From CAYNUJ01 sp964573255 (GTDB lineage: Bacteria; Bacteroidota; Ignavibacteria; Ignavibacteriales; Melioribacteraceae), in assembly GCA_964573255.1 (NCBI GenBank), contig CAZNJB010000003.1, positions 78,864 to 142,863 of the forward strand: a DNA stretch of 64,000 nucleotides, written 5' to 3'. The position numbers were made by a program, and so were the translations under genes. This document shows, in pieces, positions 55,369 to 64,000 of the stretch (its first letter is position 1; the number at the start of each line of letters is the position of its first letter). The notes under the pieces were generated by a model, which was given only the letters and a program-made list of their open reading frames with translations, made no database searches and was not told the origin of the DNA.

Positions 55369-56619
55369 TTATTTAAACATTTTAATTATTCTCTTCAAAG
55401 CTTCCGTGAATCTATCAATCTCCTCAAAAGTATTGTAGAACGCAAAGGAAGCTCTTGCCGTTGCCGACAAATTATACCTGCGCATTAAAGGTTGAGTACA
55501 GTGATGACCTGTTCGTATCGCTATTCCGTGTGTATCTAAAATTGTTCCGATATCGTAAGGATGAATCCCCTCCACAGTAAATGATATAACCGACAATTTA
55601 TTTTCGGAGGTTCCGATAATTCTTAATCCTTCAATCTCCAATAATTGCTCGGTAGCATATTCCAGCAATTTCTTTTCGTGTTCCTCTGCACCCTGTCTAT
55701 CGATTGAGTTAAGAAAATCGATTGCCGTTCCCAATGCAATTCCACCAACAATATTAGGAGTACCGGCTTCAAATTTATTTGGAATATCATCGAATGTAGT
55801 TTTCTCAAAAGTAACGGTTCTTATCATATCTCCACCGCCTTGATACGGAGGCATTTGCTGTAAAAATTTCGTTTTACCGTAAAGAACCCCAATGCCGGTA
55901 GGTCCGAATAGTTTGTGTCCCGAAAAAGCATAAAAATCGCAGTCGAGTTCCTGAACGTCAATTCTGGAATGAGCAACCGCCTGGGCGCCGTCCAATAAAA
56001 CCGGAATACCCTGCCCGTGTGCATAATTTATAATTTCCTTTACCGGATTAATTGTACCCAGCGCATTGGAAACGTGAACCACTGAAACAAATTTTGTACG
56101 CTCGTTAAATAGTTTCTTGTACTCTTCAAATTCAATTTCGCCTTTGTCGTTTATTGGAACAACACGCAGTTTCACTTTACCGTTGCAAATTAATTGCCAC
56201 GGAACAATATTAGCATGGTGTTCCATATTCGTGATAATTATCTCATCACCTTCTTTCAAAAATCCGGAGCGTTCGAATGTTGTTGCAACTAAATTGATTG
56301 CTTCGGTTGTACCGCGAACGAACACAATTTCGGAAGCACTCATAGCATTGATAAAGGATTTAATCTTAACTCTTGCTTCCTCGTAACGTTCGGTAGCCAA
56401 CTCACTTAGGAAGTGCAACCCCCTATGGATATTGGCATTTTCTGAAGTGTAATAATGACTGATAGAATCGATAACACTCTTCGGTTTTTGTGTAGTAGCA
56501 GCATTATCCAAATAAACTAACGGCTTTCCGTTTACATCCCTTTGAAGAATAGGAAATTCCGCCCGGACTTTCTCAAGGTTAAAAGTGAGTATATCTATAT
56601 TTGTATCGGTTATTTTCAT
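55369..56619 (-). CDS. sufS: cysteine desulfurase SufS
   Basis: SufS takes sulfur from cysteine and passes it as persulfide to the SUF scaffold. PLP residues include the Schiff-base lysine in FSGHKLFGPTG (about 234), with DGAQAVAHS before it (about 210). The persulfide cysteine is in RTGHHCTQPLM (about 372). The 416 residues fit group II desulfurases. The ATG overlaps the sufD stop as TAATG. Its usual activator SufE or SufU is absent from the operon. Confidence 0.95.
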   Translation of the reverse strand: MKITDTNIDILTFNLEKVRAEFPILQRDVNGKPLVYLDNAATTQKPKSVIDSISHYYTSENANIHRGLHFLSELATERYEEARVKIKSFINAMSASEIVFVRGTTEAINLVATTFERSGFLKEGDEIIITNMEHHANIVPWQLICNGKVKLRVVPINDKGEIEFEEYKKLFNERTKFVSVVHVSNALGTINPVKEIINYAHGQGIPVLLDGAQAVAHSRIDVQELDCDFYAFSGHKLFGPTGIGVLYGKTKFLQQMPPYQGGGDMIRTVTFEKTTFDDIPNKFEAGTPNIVGGIALGTAIDFLNSIDRQGAEEHEKKLLEYATEQLLEIEGLRIIGTSENKLSVISFTVEGIHPYDIGTILDTHGIAIRTGHHCTQPLMRRYNLSATARASFAFYNTFEEIDRFTEALKRIIKMFK

Positions 56620-57920
56620 TAAATTTTAGTCCGTTTTAAGTAATCAAAAATCATATGATTTAATTTCTCTTTCAATCCCTCGATTTTAACGTTTTCAATC
56701 ACATCCGAAGCAAATGCACGAATCAACATCGATTTAGCAATATCAGAAGGAACACCGCGGGAACGAATGTAGAAATAAGCTTCTTCGTTTAATCTGCCGA
56801 CTGTAGCTCCGTGCGAGCATTTAACATCGTCGGCATAAATTTCCAATTGCGGTTTTGTATCGACACTTGCATTTTTGGTCAATATCACGTTCTTATTGGA
56901 TTGATATGCATTGGTTTTCTGAGCGTCTTTTCTCACCAAAATTTTTCCGCTGAAAACTCCGTTTGACTCGTCGTCCAGAATCCCTTTGTACAATTCGTTG
57001 CTGTAGCTGTTCGGCTTAGCGTGATCCACAAATGTATGATGATCCACATGCCTTTTGCCGTTTCCCAAATAAAGTCCGAACAAATTAGCGGTTATATTTT
57101 CGCCGTCCAGCATAGCGTTTATATCATTTCTTGCTAAAGAAGCTCCGAACGAAAGGGAATAATGGGAAAAAACGCTCGAGTTCTTCTGCAATATACTCGT
57201 CTTATCAATATGAAACGCTTCGAGACTTTCGTTTTGCAATTTATAAATTTCAACTTGACTATTCTCACCGGCAAAAAATTCATTTACCGTATCGGTAAAA
57301 TATTTATTATCGGTTAAGCCGGAATAGTTAAACACAAATTCAGCCGAAGCGCTCTCCTCGGCAACTATCAAGTTGCGGGGAGTATTAAGCTTATCTTCCG
57401 ATACACCAAGAAATAAAACTTGAATTGGTTTATCTATTCTTTTACCGCGCGGTATATAGGCAAAAAAACCGTCGGAAGCGAATGCCTCATTCAAGGCTTC
57501 GAAACCTGTTTTCATATGGTTGGCTTTGCCGAGATATTTTTCCACCAATTCTTTTTTATCAGTATAGACTTCTTTTAATGAACCGACAACTATCCCGTCG
57601 GGTAAATCCAATTTATCGGAAAACTCCTGCGAATAAACTCCGTCAATAAATACTACATGGTAACTATCGAAATCCTTTAAAATCTTTTCTTCCACATCTT
57701 CAGCGCTCACTGAAACGCCGTCCGATGCAGGAACAAATTTTTCTCTTAATATCGGAGCAATGTTAGTATATCGCCATTCTTCATGTTTCAAAGTAGGAAA
57801 CCCGAGGTTTTCCAACTTTTCAATCGCCTCTTCCTTTTTCCCGAAAGAAGGCGTTAATCTGTCTTTAGATTCGTTGAAATTATTTTTATAAAATTCTATT
57901 ATTTCATTCCATTTTTCCAT
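56619..57920 (-). CDS. sufD: SUF scaffold subunit SufD
   Basis: SufD pairs with SufB and SufC in the SufBC2D complex that builds Fe-S clusters. The 433-residue protein has an N-terminal helical part (GFPTLKHEEWRYTNI near 47-61) and a beta-helix core with DDVKCSHGATVGRLNEEAYFY near the end. The ATG at 57920 is chosen because AAGGA lies 7 bases before it and it starts 10 bp after the sufC stop. A longer frame from 57995 would overlap sufC by 65 bp. Confidence 0.94.
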   Translation of the reverse strand: MEKWNEIIEFYKNNFNESKDRLTPSFGKKEEAIEKLENLGFPTLKHEEWRYTNIAPILREKFVPASDGVSVSAEDVEEKILKDFDSYHVVFIDGVYSQEFSDKLDLPDGIVVGSLKEVYTDKKELVEKYLGKANHMKTGFEALNEAFASDGFFAYIPRGKRIDKPIQVLFLGVSEDKLNTPRNLIVAEESASAEFVFNYSGLTDNKYFTDTVNEFFAGENSQVEIYKLQNESLEAFHIDKTSILQKNSSVFSHYSLSFGASLARNDINAMLDGENITANLFGLYLGNGKRHVDHHTFVDHAKPNSYSNELYKGILDDESNGVFSGKILVRKDAQKTNAYQSNKNVILTKNASVDTKPQLEIYADDVKCSHGATVGRLNEEAYFYIRSRGVPSDIAKSMLIRAFASDVIENVKIEGLKEKLNHMIFDYLKRTKI

Positions 57921-57930
57921 TGCACATTCC

Positions 57931-58695
57931 TTAAACCGTTTCGGCTTCAATTTTATCGTCTTTAATCCAATCGTAACCTTTCTCTTCCAATTCAAGCGCT
58001 AGTTCTTTCCCGCCGGATTTAATTATTCTTCCTTTGTAAAGTACATGAACAAAATCGGGAATGATATAATCTAGCAAACGCTGGTAATGCGTAACCAGCA
58101 GAACGCCGTTTTCGGAAGAGCGGAATGTATTCACACCGTTAGCAACAATACGAAGCGCATCTATATCCAAACCCGAATCGGTTTCATCCAACAAAGCCAA
58201 TTTCGGATTAAGCATTAACAATTGTAAAATTTCATTTCTCTTCTTCTCTCCGCCTGAAAAGCCCACGTTTACCGCTCTGCTTAGCATGGCGCTATTCATA
58301 TCCAATATTTTTGATTTCTCTTTGAGTAATTCCAAGAACTCTTTACTTGTCATTTCTTCTTGACCTTGATATTTACGAATCTCATCAATAGCGGTCTTAA
58401 GAAATGTGTTGTTAGAAACCCCTGGAATTTCGATTGGATATTGAAACGCGAGGAATATTCCTTCACGGGCTCTGTCTTCCGGAGCCATTTCAAGCAAGTC
58501 TTTTCCTTCGAATTTTACCGAACCGGCGGTTACGTTATAAGCTTCGTGTCCGGCTAAAATGTTAGCCAAAGTACTTTTGCCGGAACCGTTTGGTCCCATA
58601 ATTGCGTGCACTTCACCTTTGTTTATCTTGAGGTTTATTCCCCTTAAAATTTCTTTACCTTCTATCGATGCTCTTAAATCTTTAATCTCTAACAT
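57931..58695 (-). CDS. sufC: SUF ATPase SufC
   Basis: SufC is the ABC-type ATPase of the SufBCD complex. Walker A is GPNGSGKST (residues 35-43), the signature is [12 protein letters not shown] (about 147-158) and Walker B is [12 protein letters not shown] (about 169-180). The 254 residues fit. It follows sufB by 31 bp. Confidence 0.96.
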   Translation of the reverse strand: MLEIKDLRASIEGKEILRGINLKINKGEVHAIMGPNGSGKSTLANILAGHEAYNVTAGSVKFEGKDLLEMAPEDRAREGIFLAFQYPIEIPGVSNNTFLKTAIDEIRKYQGQEEMTSKEFLELLKEKSKILDMNSAMLSRAVNVGFSGGEKKRNEILQLLMLNPKLALLDETDSGLDIDALRIVANGVNTFRSSENGVLLVTHYQRLLDYIIPDFVHVLYKGRIIKSGGKELALELEEKGYDWIKDDKIEAETV

Positions 58696-58726
58696 TTTTA
58701 ATTCCTATTCTAATTATTTCAAAAAA

Positions 58727-60172
58727 TCAGCCAACGCTGCCTTCCAAAGAAATGGCAAGCAATTTTTGTGCTTCAACGGCAAATTCCATAGGCAGTTCAT
58801 TAAATACTTCCTTACAAAATCCGTTTACAATCATATTTACCGCATCTTCGGTCGAAATGCCCCTCTGATTCAAATAAAATATTTGATCTTCGGAGACTTT
58901 GGAAGTGGTAGCTTCGTGTTCAACCACTGCGGATTCATTATGAACTTCTATGTAAGGGAAAGTATGCGCTCCGCATTCATCACTCATAAGCATAGAATCG
59001 CATTGAGAAAAATTACGAGCCCCTTCGGCGTTCTTACCAATTTTAACTAAACCGCGATACGAATTATTGCTTTTGCCTGCGGAAACGCCTTTGGAAATAA
59101 TAGTACTGCGTGTGTTTTTACCGATGTGAATCATTTTAGTACCGGTATCGGCTTGCTGGTAATTATTGGTAACTGCAACTGAATAAAACTCACCTACAGA
59201 ATTGTCGCCTTGTAAAATGCAACTCGGATATTTCCAAGTAATTGCAGAACCGGTTTCAACTTGAGTCCAAGATATTTTGGAATTAACACCTCTGCAAACC
59301 CCACGCTTGGTAACGAAATTTAAAATGCCACCTCTACCCTCTTTATCGCCGGGATACCAATTTTGTACTGTCGAATATTTGATTTCGGCATTATCGAGAG
59401 CGATCAACTCAACAACTGCGGCGTGAAGTTGATTTTCGTCCCTCATAGGAGCCGTACAACCTTCGAGATAACTAACGTACGAATCATCGTCGGCAATAAT
59501 AAGAGTTCGCTCAAATTGTCCCGTTTCCTGCGAGTTTATTCTAAAATAAGTGCTTAATTCCATCGGACATCTAACACCTTTGGGAATATAAACAAAAGAG
59601 CCATCCGAAAATACCGCAGCATTTAATGCAGCAAAAAAATTATCAGTGTAAGGAACCACCGAACCCAAATATTTTTTTACCAATTCAGGATATTCATGAA
59701 CCGCTTCTGATATCGGACAGAAAATTATTCCCTGCTCTTTCAGAGTTTCCTTAAACGTTGTAGCCACAGAAACCGAATCGAACACTGCATCCACAGCAAC
59801 ACCGGCTAATCTTTTCTGCTCTTCCAAAGGAATACCAAGCTTTTCAAATGTCTTAATCAATTCAGGATCCGCTTCATCAAGACCACCTAATTCCGGTTTC
59901 TTCTTCGGTGCAGAATAATATCTCGTATCCTGATAATCTATTGGTTCATATTTAACATTTGCCCAGTTCGGCTCTTTCATTGTTAACCAATGCCTAAAAG
60001 CTTTCAATCTCCACTCTAACATCCACTCAGGCTCATTCTTTTTAGCGGAGATAAATCTTATTATATCTTCGTTCAATCCCTTTGGAGCTTCGTCGGCTTC
60101 AATATCCGTTACAAATCCCCATTTATATTCGGATTGAGTTAAATCCTCAACTACTTTCATTTCGTCTGACAT
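58727..60172 (-). CDS. sufB: SUF scaffold subunit SufB
   Basis: SufB is the main scaffold on which SUF clusters form. Typical stretches include [11 protein letters not shown] near 60, [20 protein letters not shown] near 165, [16 protein letters not shown] near 240 and [19 protein letters not shown] near 395. The ATG at 60172 is preferred over the TTG at 60184 because GAGG lies 6 bases before the ATG and would overlap the TTG. The resulting 481 residues fit. It is the first gene of the operon; 315 bp upstream are gene-free. Confidence 0.95.
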   Translation of the reverse strand: MSDEMKVVEDLTQSEYKWGFVTDIEADEAPKGLNEDIIRFISAKKNEPEWMLEWRLKAFRHWLTMKEPNWANVKYEPIDYQDTRYYSAPKKKPELGGLDEADPELIKTFEKLGIPLEEQKRLAGVAVDAVFDSVSVATTFKETLKEQGIIFCPISEAVHEYPELVKKYLGSVVPYTDNFFAALNAAVFSDGSFVYIPKGVRCPMELSTYFRINSQETGQFERTLIIADDDSYVSYLEGCTAPMRDENQLHAAVVELIALDNAEIKYSTVQNWYPGDKEGRGGILNFVTKRGVCRGVNSKISWTQVETGSAITWKYPSCILQGDNSVGEFYSVAVTNNYQQADTGTKMIHIGKNTRSTIISKGVSAGKSNNSYRGLVKIGKNAEGARNFSQCDSMLMSDECGAHTFPYIEVHNESAVVEHEATTSKVSEDQIFYLNQRGISTEDAVNMIVNGFCKEVFNELPMEFAVEAQKLLAISLEGSVG

Positions 60173-60487
60173 CAAATACCTCAAATTCTATAAATTCATT
60201 ATACAAGCTATTCATTCTGGAAAAAAAAGTCAAGATAAAGCGGTAAATAAAGGCAACAAACTGATAAAATGGGAAATTCTTAGCTTAAATTAAGACTTAA
60301 TTCATCCAATCAACCGCAAATAATTGGAATAAATAAATAAGTCGATGAAAGTCCGGGGAAAATATTTCGCGGCTAAAAGGTAGGGGACATAAATTTTGCG
60401 TCCCCTACAAACTTTTCTATATTATAATTACTCATTGTTTAAAAAAAATCCGTGTAAATCTTTACAATCCGAGTTATCCGTGTTCCA
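60173..60487. other. gene-free leader/promoter region of the suf operon with one strong hairpin
   Basis: No gene is visible. A perfect 9-bp stem, GTAGGGGAC (60380-60388) and GTCCCCTAC (60400-60408), has an 11-base loop and lies about 80 bp after the NUDIX stop. No long T run follows, so it is a weak terminator candidate or a dispersed hairpin. The rest is AT-rich and should hold the sufB promoter. Confidence 0.5.
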
Positions 60488-61036
60488 TCACTTATCGTTT
60501 CTATTCAAATAATAAAACATCCCTGCTATGGTTTTGGAATCTTTTATTTCACCTTTCATTATCATTTGCGTTATTTCTTCGGGAGAAAATTCGTGCACGG
60601 TCATTCCCTCTTCCCCCTCCTCGCGTGCATGATTTCCTTCGGTCAATCCTTCGGCGTAAAAAATATGTAATTCCTCCCTGCAGAATCCCGGCGAAGTGAA
60701 AATGGAACCGAGTTTTGTAATTCGTTTTGCGGAATATCCGGTTTCTTCTTTCAATTCACGACCAGCACAAACAAGCGGATCTTCCCCTTTTTCCAATTTA
60801 CCTGCGGGCAATTCCCACAATTCTTCTTTGAATGGATATCTGAATTGCTTTATTAAAATAATCTTGCCGCTTTCGGTTTTGGCAAGAACCACCGCTCCGC
60901 CGTTATGCAGCACAACTTCCCGCGGAGCGGTATTTCCCGAATCATATTTTATTTTATCGACTTGAATCTCAAATACTTTTCCTCTGAAAATAATTTCCGA
61001 TTCAACTATTTCAAAATTTTGCTTTTCCAACTTCAC
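60488..61036 (-). CDS. NUDIX hydrolase, ADP-ribose pyrophosphatase type
   Basis: The 182-residue protein carries a complete Nudix box (GKLEKGEDPLVCAGRELKEETGY, about residues 77-99, with the REx2EE core). GAVVLAKTESGKIILIKQFR precedes it, typical of ADP-sugar pyrophosphatases that clear ADP-ribose. The start is GTG, 3 bp after the YkvA stop; there is no better in-frame ATG. It is the last gene of the S9-YkvA-NUDIX run. Confidence 0.9.
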   Translation of the reverse strand: MKLEKQNFEIVESEIIFRGKVFEIQVDKIKYDSGNTAPREVVLHNGGAVVLAKTESGKIILIKQFRYPFKEELWELPAGKLEKGEDPLVCAGRELKEETGYSAKRITKLGSIFTSPGFCREELHIFYAEGLTEGNHAREEGEEGMTVHEFSPEEITQMIMKGEIKDSKTIAGMFYYLNRNDK

Positions 61037-61039
61037 ATC

Positions 61040-61402
61040 CTATTTATCATAGTAAGGAACCAGTTCGCTGCCAAGAAATTTCAATACGGCAGTAATTACA
61101 CCCAAATCATCCAGATACCCAAACAGCGGCGCTAAATCGGGGATGGCATCTATTGGTGAAATAAAATATATAAGCGCTCCAACTACAATGGACTTCCTGT
61201 ACCAAGAGACGCTCGAATCCATCATATATCTGTAAAGAGCCATTAAATCCTTGGCGAAAGATATTTTCTTACCAACGCGTTCCACCTTTTCCCAAAGGTT
61301 TTCGTCCACGTATTTTGCGCCTTCGTTAACGCTTTCCTCACTGTCGTATTGAGCGGCTATTTCGTCAATTTCGGCTTCAAGTTTTTTAATCTCGTCATTC
61401 AT
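61040..61402 (-). CDS. YkvA/DUF1232 small membrane-associated protein
   Basis: The 120-residue protein has the DUF1232 core RKSIVVGALIYFISPIDAIPD, here near residues 73-93, with a hydrophobic helix and the conserved SPIDAIPD loop. An N-terminal acidic coiled-coil-like region precedes it. Function is unknown. GAGG lies before the ATG, and the gap to the S9 gene is 2 bp. Confidence 0.85.
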   Translation of the reverse strand: MNDEIKKLEAEIDEIAAQYDSEESVNEGAKYVDENLWEKVERVGKKISFAKDLMALYRYMMDSSVSWYRKSIVVGALIYFISPIDAIPDLAPLFGYLDDLGVITAVLKFLGSELVPYYDK

Positions 61403-61404
61403 AA

Positions 61405-63438
61405 TTACCTCGTCTTATGCTTCTCGAACCAATCAAAAATAGTATTCCACCACAATTTACTATTTTGCGGTTTAGTTACAAAATGTGTTTCATCCGGGAA
61501 GTATAAAAATTTACTCTCAACTCCCATTCTTTGCAACGAAGTAAATAATTCGAACGCCTGAGATTCCGGCACGCGGAAATCGTTAGCGCCGTGAACAATC
61601 AGCATCGGCGTTTTGAAATTCTGCACATACATATGGGGTGACCACTTTTGATAAACTTCCCTGCTTTCCCACGGAGTTCCTTTAAATTCCCATTCGGGGA
61701 ACCAGAGTTCTTCCGTGCTGCCGTACATACTTTCGGTGTTGAACACGCCGTCGTGGCAAACGAGTGCGTTGAATCTATCCGTGTGACCTTCAATCCAATT
61801 TATCATATAACCGCCGTATGAAGCGCCTGCGGCAAATGTGTTCTTTTTATCGATGAATTTGAAATTGTTTACCGCGTAATCGTAAGAGTTCATCAAATCG
61901 ATGTAAACCTTTCCACCCCAGTCGCCGGAAATTTCATCGGTGAATTTTTGTCCGTAACCAACGCTGCCGCGCGGATTAGTTGCGACCACCACATAACCTT
62001 TCGAAGCAAAAAGCTGAATATTCCAGCGGTAATGGAAATCGTCCGTCCAATGCCCTTGCGGTCCGCCGTGAATCAAAAATATCATCGGATATTTTTTACT
62101 TTCATCGAAGAAAGGAGGTTTAACCAGTATCGACTGCACCTTAGCGCCTTCGGCTCCTTCCGTCCAAAATGTTTCCACCTCGTTCATTTCTATGTTCGCA
62201 AGAACCCCGGCGTTGATTTTCGTAATCTGTTTAACTTTGCCGGATGATAAATCCATCGCAAAAATTTCATACGGCTGATTTGAACGCTGCTGTTTGAAAT
62301 ACAACGTTCTACCGTCGTTGGAAAGTTTGAGAGTATTATTTACTCTTTTGGTTAGCAGCGGCATGCGCTTGCCGGTTTCGATATCAATCTTAAATATCGC
62401 GTTGTAAATTTCGTAAGCGGTAGTGCAGTAAATGAATTTCGAATCCTTCGACCAAACAATTTCACCGACGGATAAATTCCAATCGCCGGTTAATATTTTT
62501 CTCTCGCCGGTTTTTCTGTTGTAAAGAACCAAATCGTATTTGTCCGCTTCAAATCCCGCGCGCTTCATCGAGCGGTAAGCGATATATTTTCCGTCGGGAG
62601 AATAAACCGGCTGATTGTCGTTGCCCGCTGAAACGGAAATCTTTTTTAATTCGGGGGCTTTTCCTTCAGACAGATTATCGAGCGAAATCAAATAGACTTC
62701 GTTATTTGTGCTTGTCGCCAAATTTTTATCCGGATTCAAAACCAGCGCGACTTCATTCCCTTCGGGCGAAAATGAATAATCGTTCGCGCTGCCCAAATCG
62801 ATCGGAGGAACGTCAGAGGTGTTGAATAAAGTCAAATCCGTATAAGCGTTCTTCTCGATATCGAATAAAAACAAATGACTTCGTTTATCACCGCGCCAGC
62901 GGTCCCAATGGCGGTACATCAATTCGGTGAATATTTTACCGCTACTTTTCTTCTCTTTCAACGCTCTATCTTTTGCTTCATTGCATTCGGGAGTAGCGCA
63001 ATCGGGATAAACTTCCGATACGAACAGCGCTTTACTTTCGTCGGGGTAAAATTCAAATCCCCCAATGCCGGAATAGAAATCAGTGATTTGTTTTTCATTC
63101 TCACCGTTCAAATCGCAGCGCCAGATTTGCCCTTTGCGGGAGAAGTACACGTATTTACCGTCCTTGGAGAATGCCGGACTGCTTTCGGAAACGTCTTCTC
63201 CCTTTAACACGCGCATACCGCTTCCGTCCGCGTTAATCAAATAAATATCGCTCTCCCCTTTGTTTTTATCCATATCATATTTCAAAGCCGCAAATACAAT
63301 CATTTTCCCGTCGGGGGAAACATCGTAGGAACTGATTCTTTTCATCGACCAAAGGTCTTCCACGGTAAGCGCTCTTTTCTGCGCGAAAGTAAATGTTGAC
63401 GTTAACGTTAATAATAGCAAGATTAATAATCGTTTCAT
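61405..63438 (-). CDS. secreted S9-family prolyl oligopeptidase/dipeptidyl aminopeptidase
   Basis: The 677-residue protein has a signal peptide (1-19, ending FAQ), a beta-propeller (about 25-400) with WD40/TolB-like repeats (SPDGKYIAY, SKDGKYVYFS) and an alpha/beta-hydrolase domain. The serine is in FAAGASYGGYM (about 523), the aspartate in VHGANDFRVPES (about 610) and the histidine in DETHFV (about 642). It should cleave peptides after residues such as proline or alanine in the periplasm or outside the cell. It leads a three-gene run with YkvA and NUDIX genes. Confidence 0.92.
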   Translation of the reverse strand: MKRLLILLLLTLTSTFTFAQKRALTVEDLWSMKRISSYDVSPDGKMIVFAALKYDMDKNKGESDIYLINADGSGMRVLKGEDVSESSPAFSKDGKYVYFSRKGQIWRCDLNGENEKQITDFYSGIGGFEFYPDESKALFVSEVYPDCATPECNEAKDRALKEKKSSGKIFTELMYRHWDRWRGDKRSHLFLFDIEKNAYTDLTLFNTSDVPPIDLGSANDYSFSPEGNEVALVLNPDKNLATSTNNEVYLISLDNLSEGKAPELKKISVSAGNDNQPVYSPDGKYIAYRSMKRAGFEADKYDLVLYNRKTGERKILTGDWNLSVGEIVWSKDSKFIYCTTAYEIYNAIFKIDIETGKRMPLLTKRVNNTLKLSNDGRTLYFKQQRSNQPYEIFAMDLSSGKVKQITKINAGVLANIEMNEVETFWTEGAEGAKVQSILVKPPFFDESKKYPMIFLIHGGPQGHWTDDFHYRWNIQLFASKGYVVVATNPRGSVGYGQKFTDEISGDWGGKVYIDLMNSYDYAVNNFKFIDKKNTFAAGASYGGYMINWIEGHTDRFNALVCHDGVFNTESMYGSTEELWFPEWEFKGTPWESREVYQKWSPHMYVQNFKTPMLIVHGANDFRVPESQAFELFTSLQRMGVESKFLYFPDETHFVTKPQNSKLWWNTIFDWFEKHKTR

Positions 63439-64000
63439 TGATATCCTCGAATATTATTATCTGTAAAAATACTTTGTCAATTTATACGAATACGAAATAA
63501 AATACAATTAACGATATTGCGCAGTGAGTAAAAGATGGATATAAGATGCGCTTTATAAGAAGTAAGAAGTAGAGAAGCGAGAGGTAAAAAGTTTAATCTT
63601 CATTAGTTTAATTTTGGCGATTTTTAGGGAATCATTATAAGGAAATAAAAGACTAATTAGGACTCTTGTAATTGATGATTGGTCATTCGTTATTAGGGAT
63701 CGAAGCGGAAGTATTGTTTATTTGTCTTAAGGACTCGTTGAGTTGAATAATTGAATGAGACGAAGACTCACGCAGTATTTGTGACTAAAAGTCAAATTTT
63801 CCACTGAATCTTTAAGATAAATCCGTTCAGTGAAGATCAATGATTAATCATAAAAATTCGCGTCCCATTTTTCAGTTACGCTATCAGCCAAGTGCAAAGC
63901 TCTTAAAAACATTTGAATTTGAAAGAAAAAGATAATTTTCTTATTTTTTTAAGCGTAAATAATTTATAATCGGACAAAAGCATATTTATATGTATGGCGA
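63439..64000. other. gene-free end of the window
   Basis: No convincing gene is visible in these 562 bp. There are short inverted repeats, TGACT/AGTCA (63782-63794) and CACTGAA/TTCAGTG (63802-63832), neither followed by a clear T run. An ATG at 63994 could open a gene beyond the edge but cannot be judged. The S9 gene promoter should be near 63440-63560. Confidence 0.4.

Noticed and set aside
57921..57995. Upstream extension of sufD
   Set aside because: It would overlap sufC by 65 bp and ignores the AAGGA-supported ATG at 57920.
1..64000. CRISPR array, tRNA/rRNA genes, prophage or integrative elements
   Set aside because: No regularly spaced repeats, cloverleaf-like sequences, integrase or phage genes were seen on reading the gaps.
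63994..64000. ATG at the right edge as the start of a new gene
   Set aside because: Only seven bases are visible and no ribosome site precedes it.

Overview
This is an AT-rich chromosomal window from a free-living Gram-negative bacterium, most likely of the Bacteroidota/Chlorobiota/Ignavibacteriota group, with Ignavibacteria my first guess. Support comes from secreted proteins ending in type IX secretion (T9SS) sorting domains (NYPNPFNPST-type motifs followed by KKM-type tails), a PorV/PorQ-like outer-membrane protein, outer-membrane biogenesis genes (lnt, gmhA), Bacteroidetes-type promoter motifs (TAnnTTTG) and frequent genes with weak Shine-Dalgarno sites. I see no tRNA, rRNA, CRISPR array, intact insertion sequence or phage gene.

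Layout. 0-7.8 kb is housekeeping: a partial methyltransferase, a YitT membrane protein, purM, then a tight run era / EamA transporter / acylphosphatase / IspF-like protein, two tandem RsbRD-type sensor-domain proteins and archease. 7.9-18.3 kb is an envelope cluster: a 2562-residue secreted protein built largely of carboxypeptidase-regulatory-like repeats, a PorV-like barrel and a second barrel. 18.6-24.2 kb has dedA-lnt (ATGA overlap), ltaE, two tandem unannotated mini membrane proteins on the minus strand, and a membrane glycosyltransferase-like protein. 24.5-26.2 kb is a yceI-marR-lmbE operon with two perfect 12-bp palindromes at its promoter. 26.2-38.1 kb, mostly minus strand, holds a response regulator, PIN-PhoH, trmB, a second membrane glycosyltransferase, DinB, GNAT, HAD, gmhA, an M14 carboxypeptidase, MOSC, a membrane phosphoesterase and a TPM protein. 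38.4-42.6 kb holds an ADP-forming acyl-CoA synthetase and a secreted GH13 debranching-type enzyme that converge on a strong terminator. 42.9-53.9 kb is a run of four T9SS cargo proteins: two tandem paralogues of about 1040 residues, an M1 peptidase and a PhoD-like phosphatase. 54-60.2 kb is a SUF iron-sulfur operon, sufB-C-D-S-DUF59-bacilliredoxin-rrf2. 60.5-63.4 kb has NUDIX, YkvA and S9 peptidase genes.

How the genes fit together. The window combines essential translation, purine and Fe-S functions with a strongly secretory lifestyle (T9SS peptidases, phosphatase, glycoside hydrolase, giant surface protein). Three scattered genes (LmbE deacetylase, DinB-fold protein, bacilliredoxin) are compatible with a bacillithiol-type thiol metabolism. 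The bacilliredoxin sits inside the SUF operon, where SufE or SufU might be expected. Several starts were revised from the sequence: a CTG start for lmbE that restores its catalytic HPDD motif, and later starts for lnt, trmB, sufD, sufB, the M1 peptidase, the GNAT gene and one RsbRD gene.
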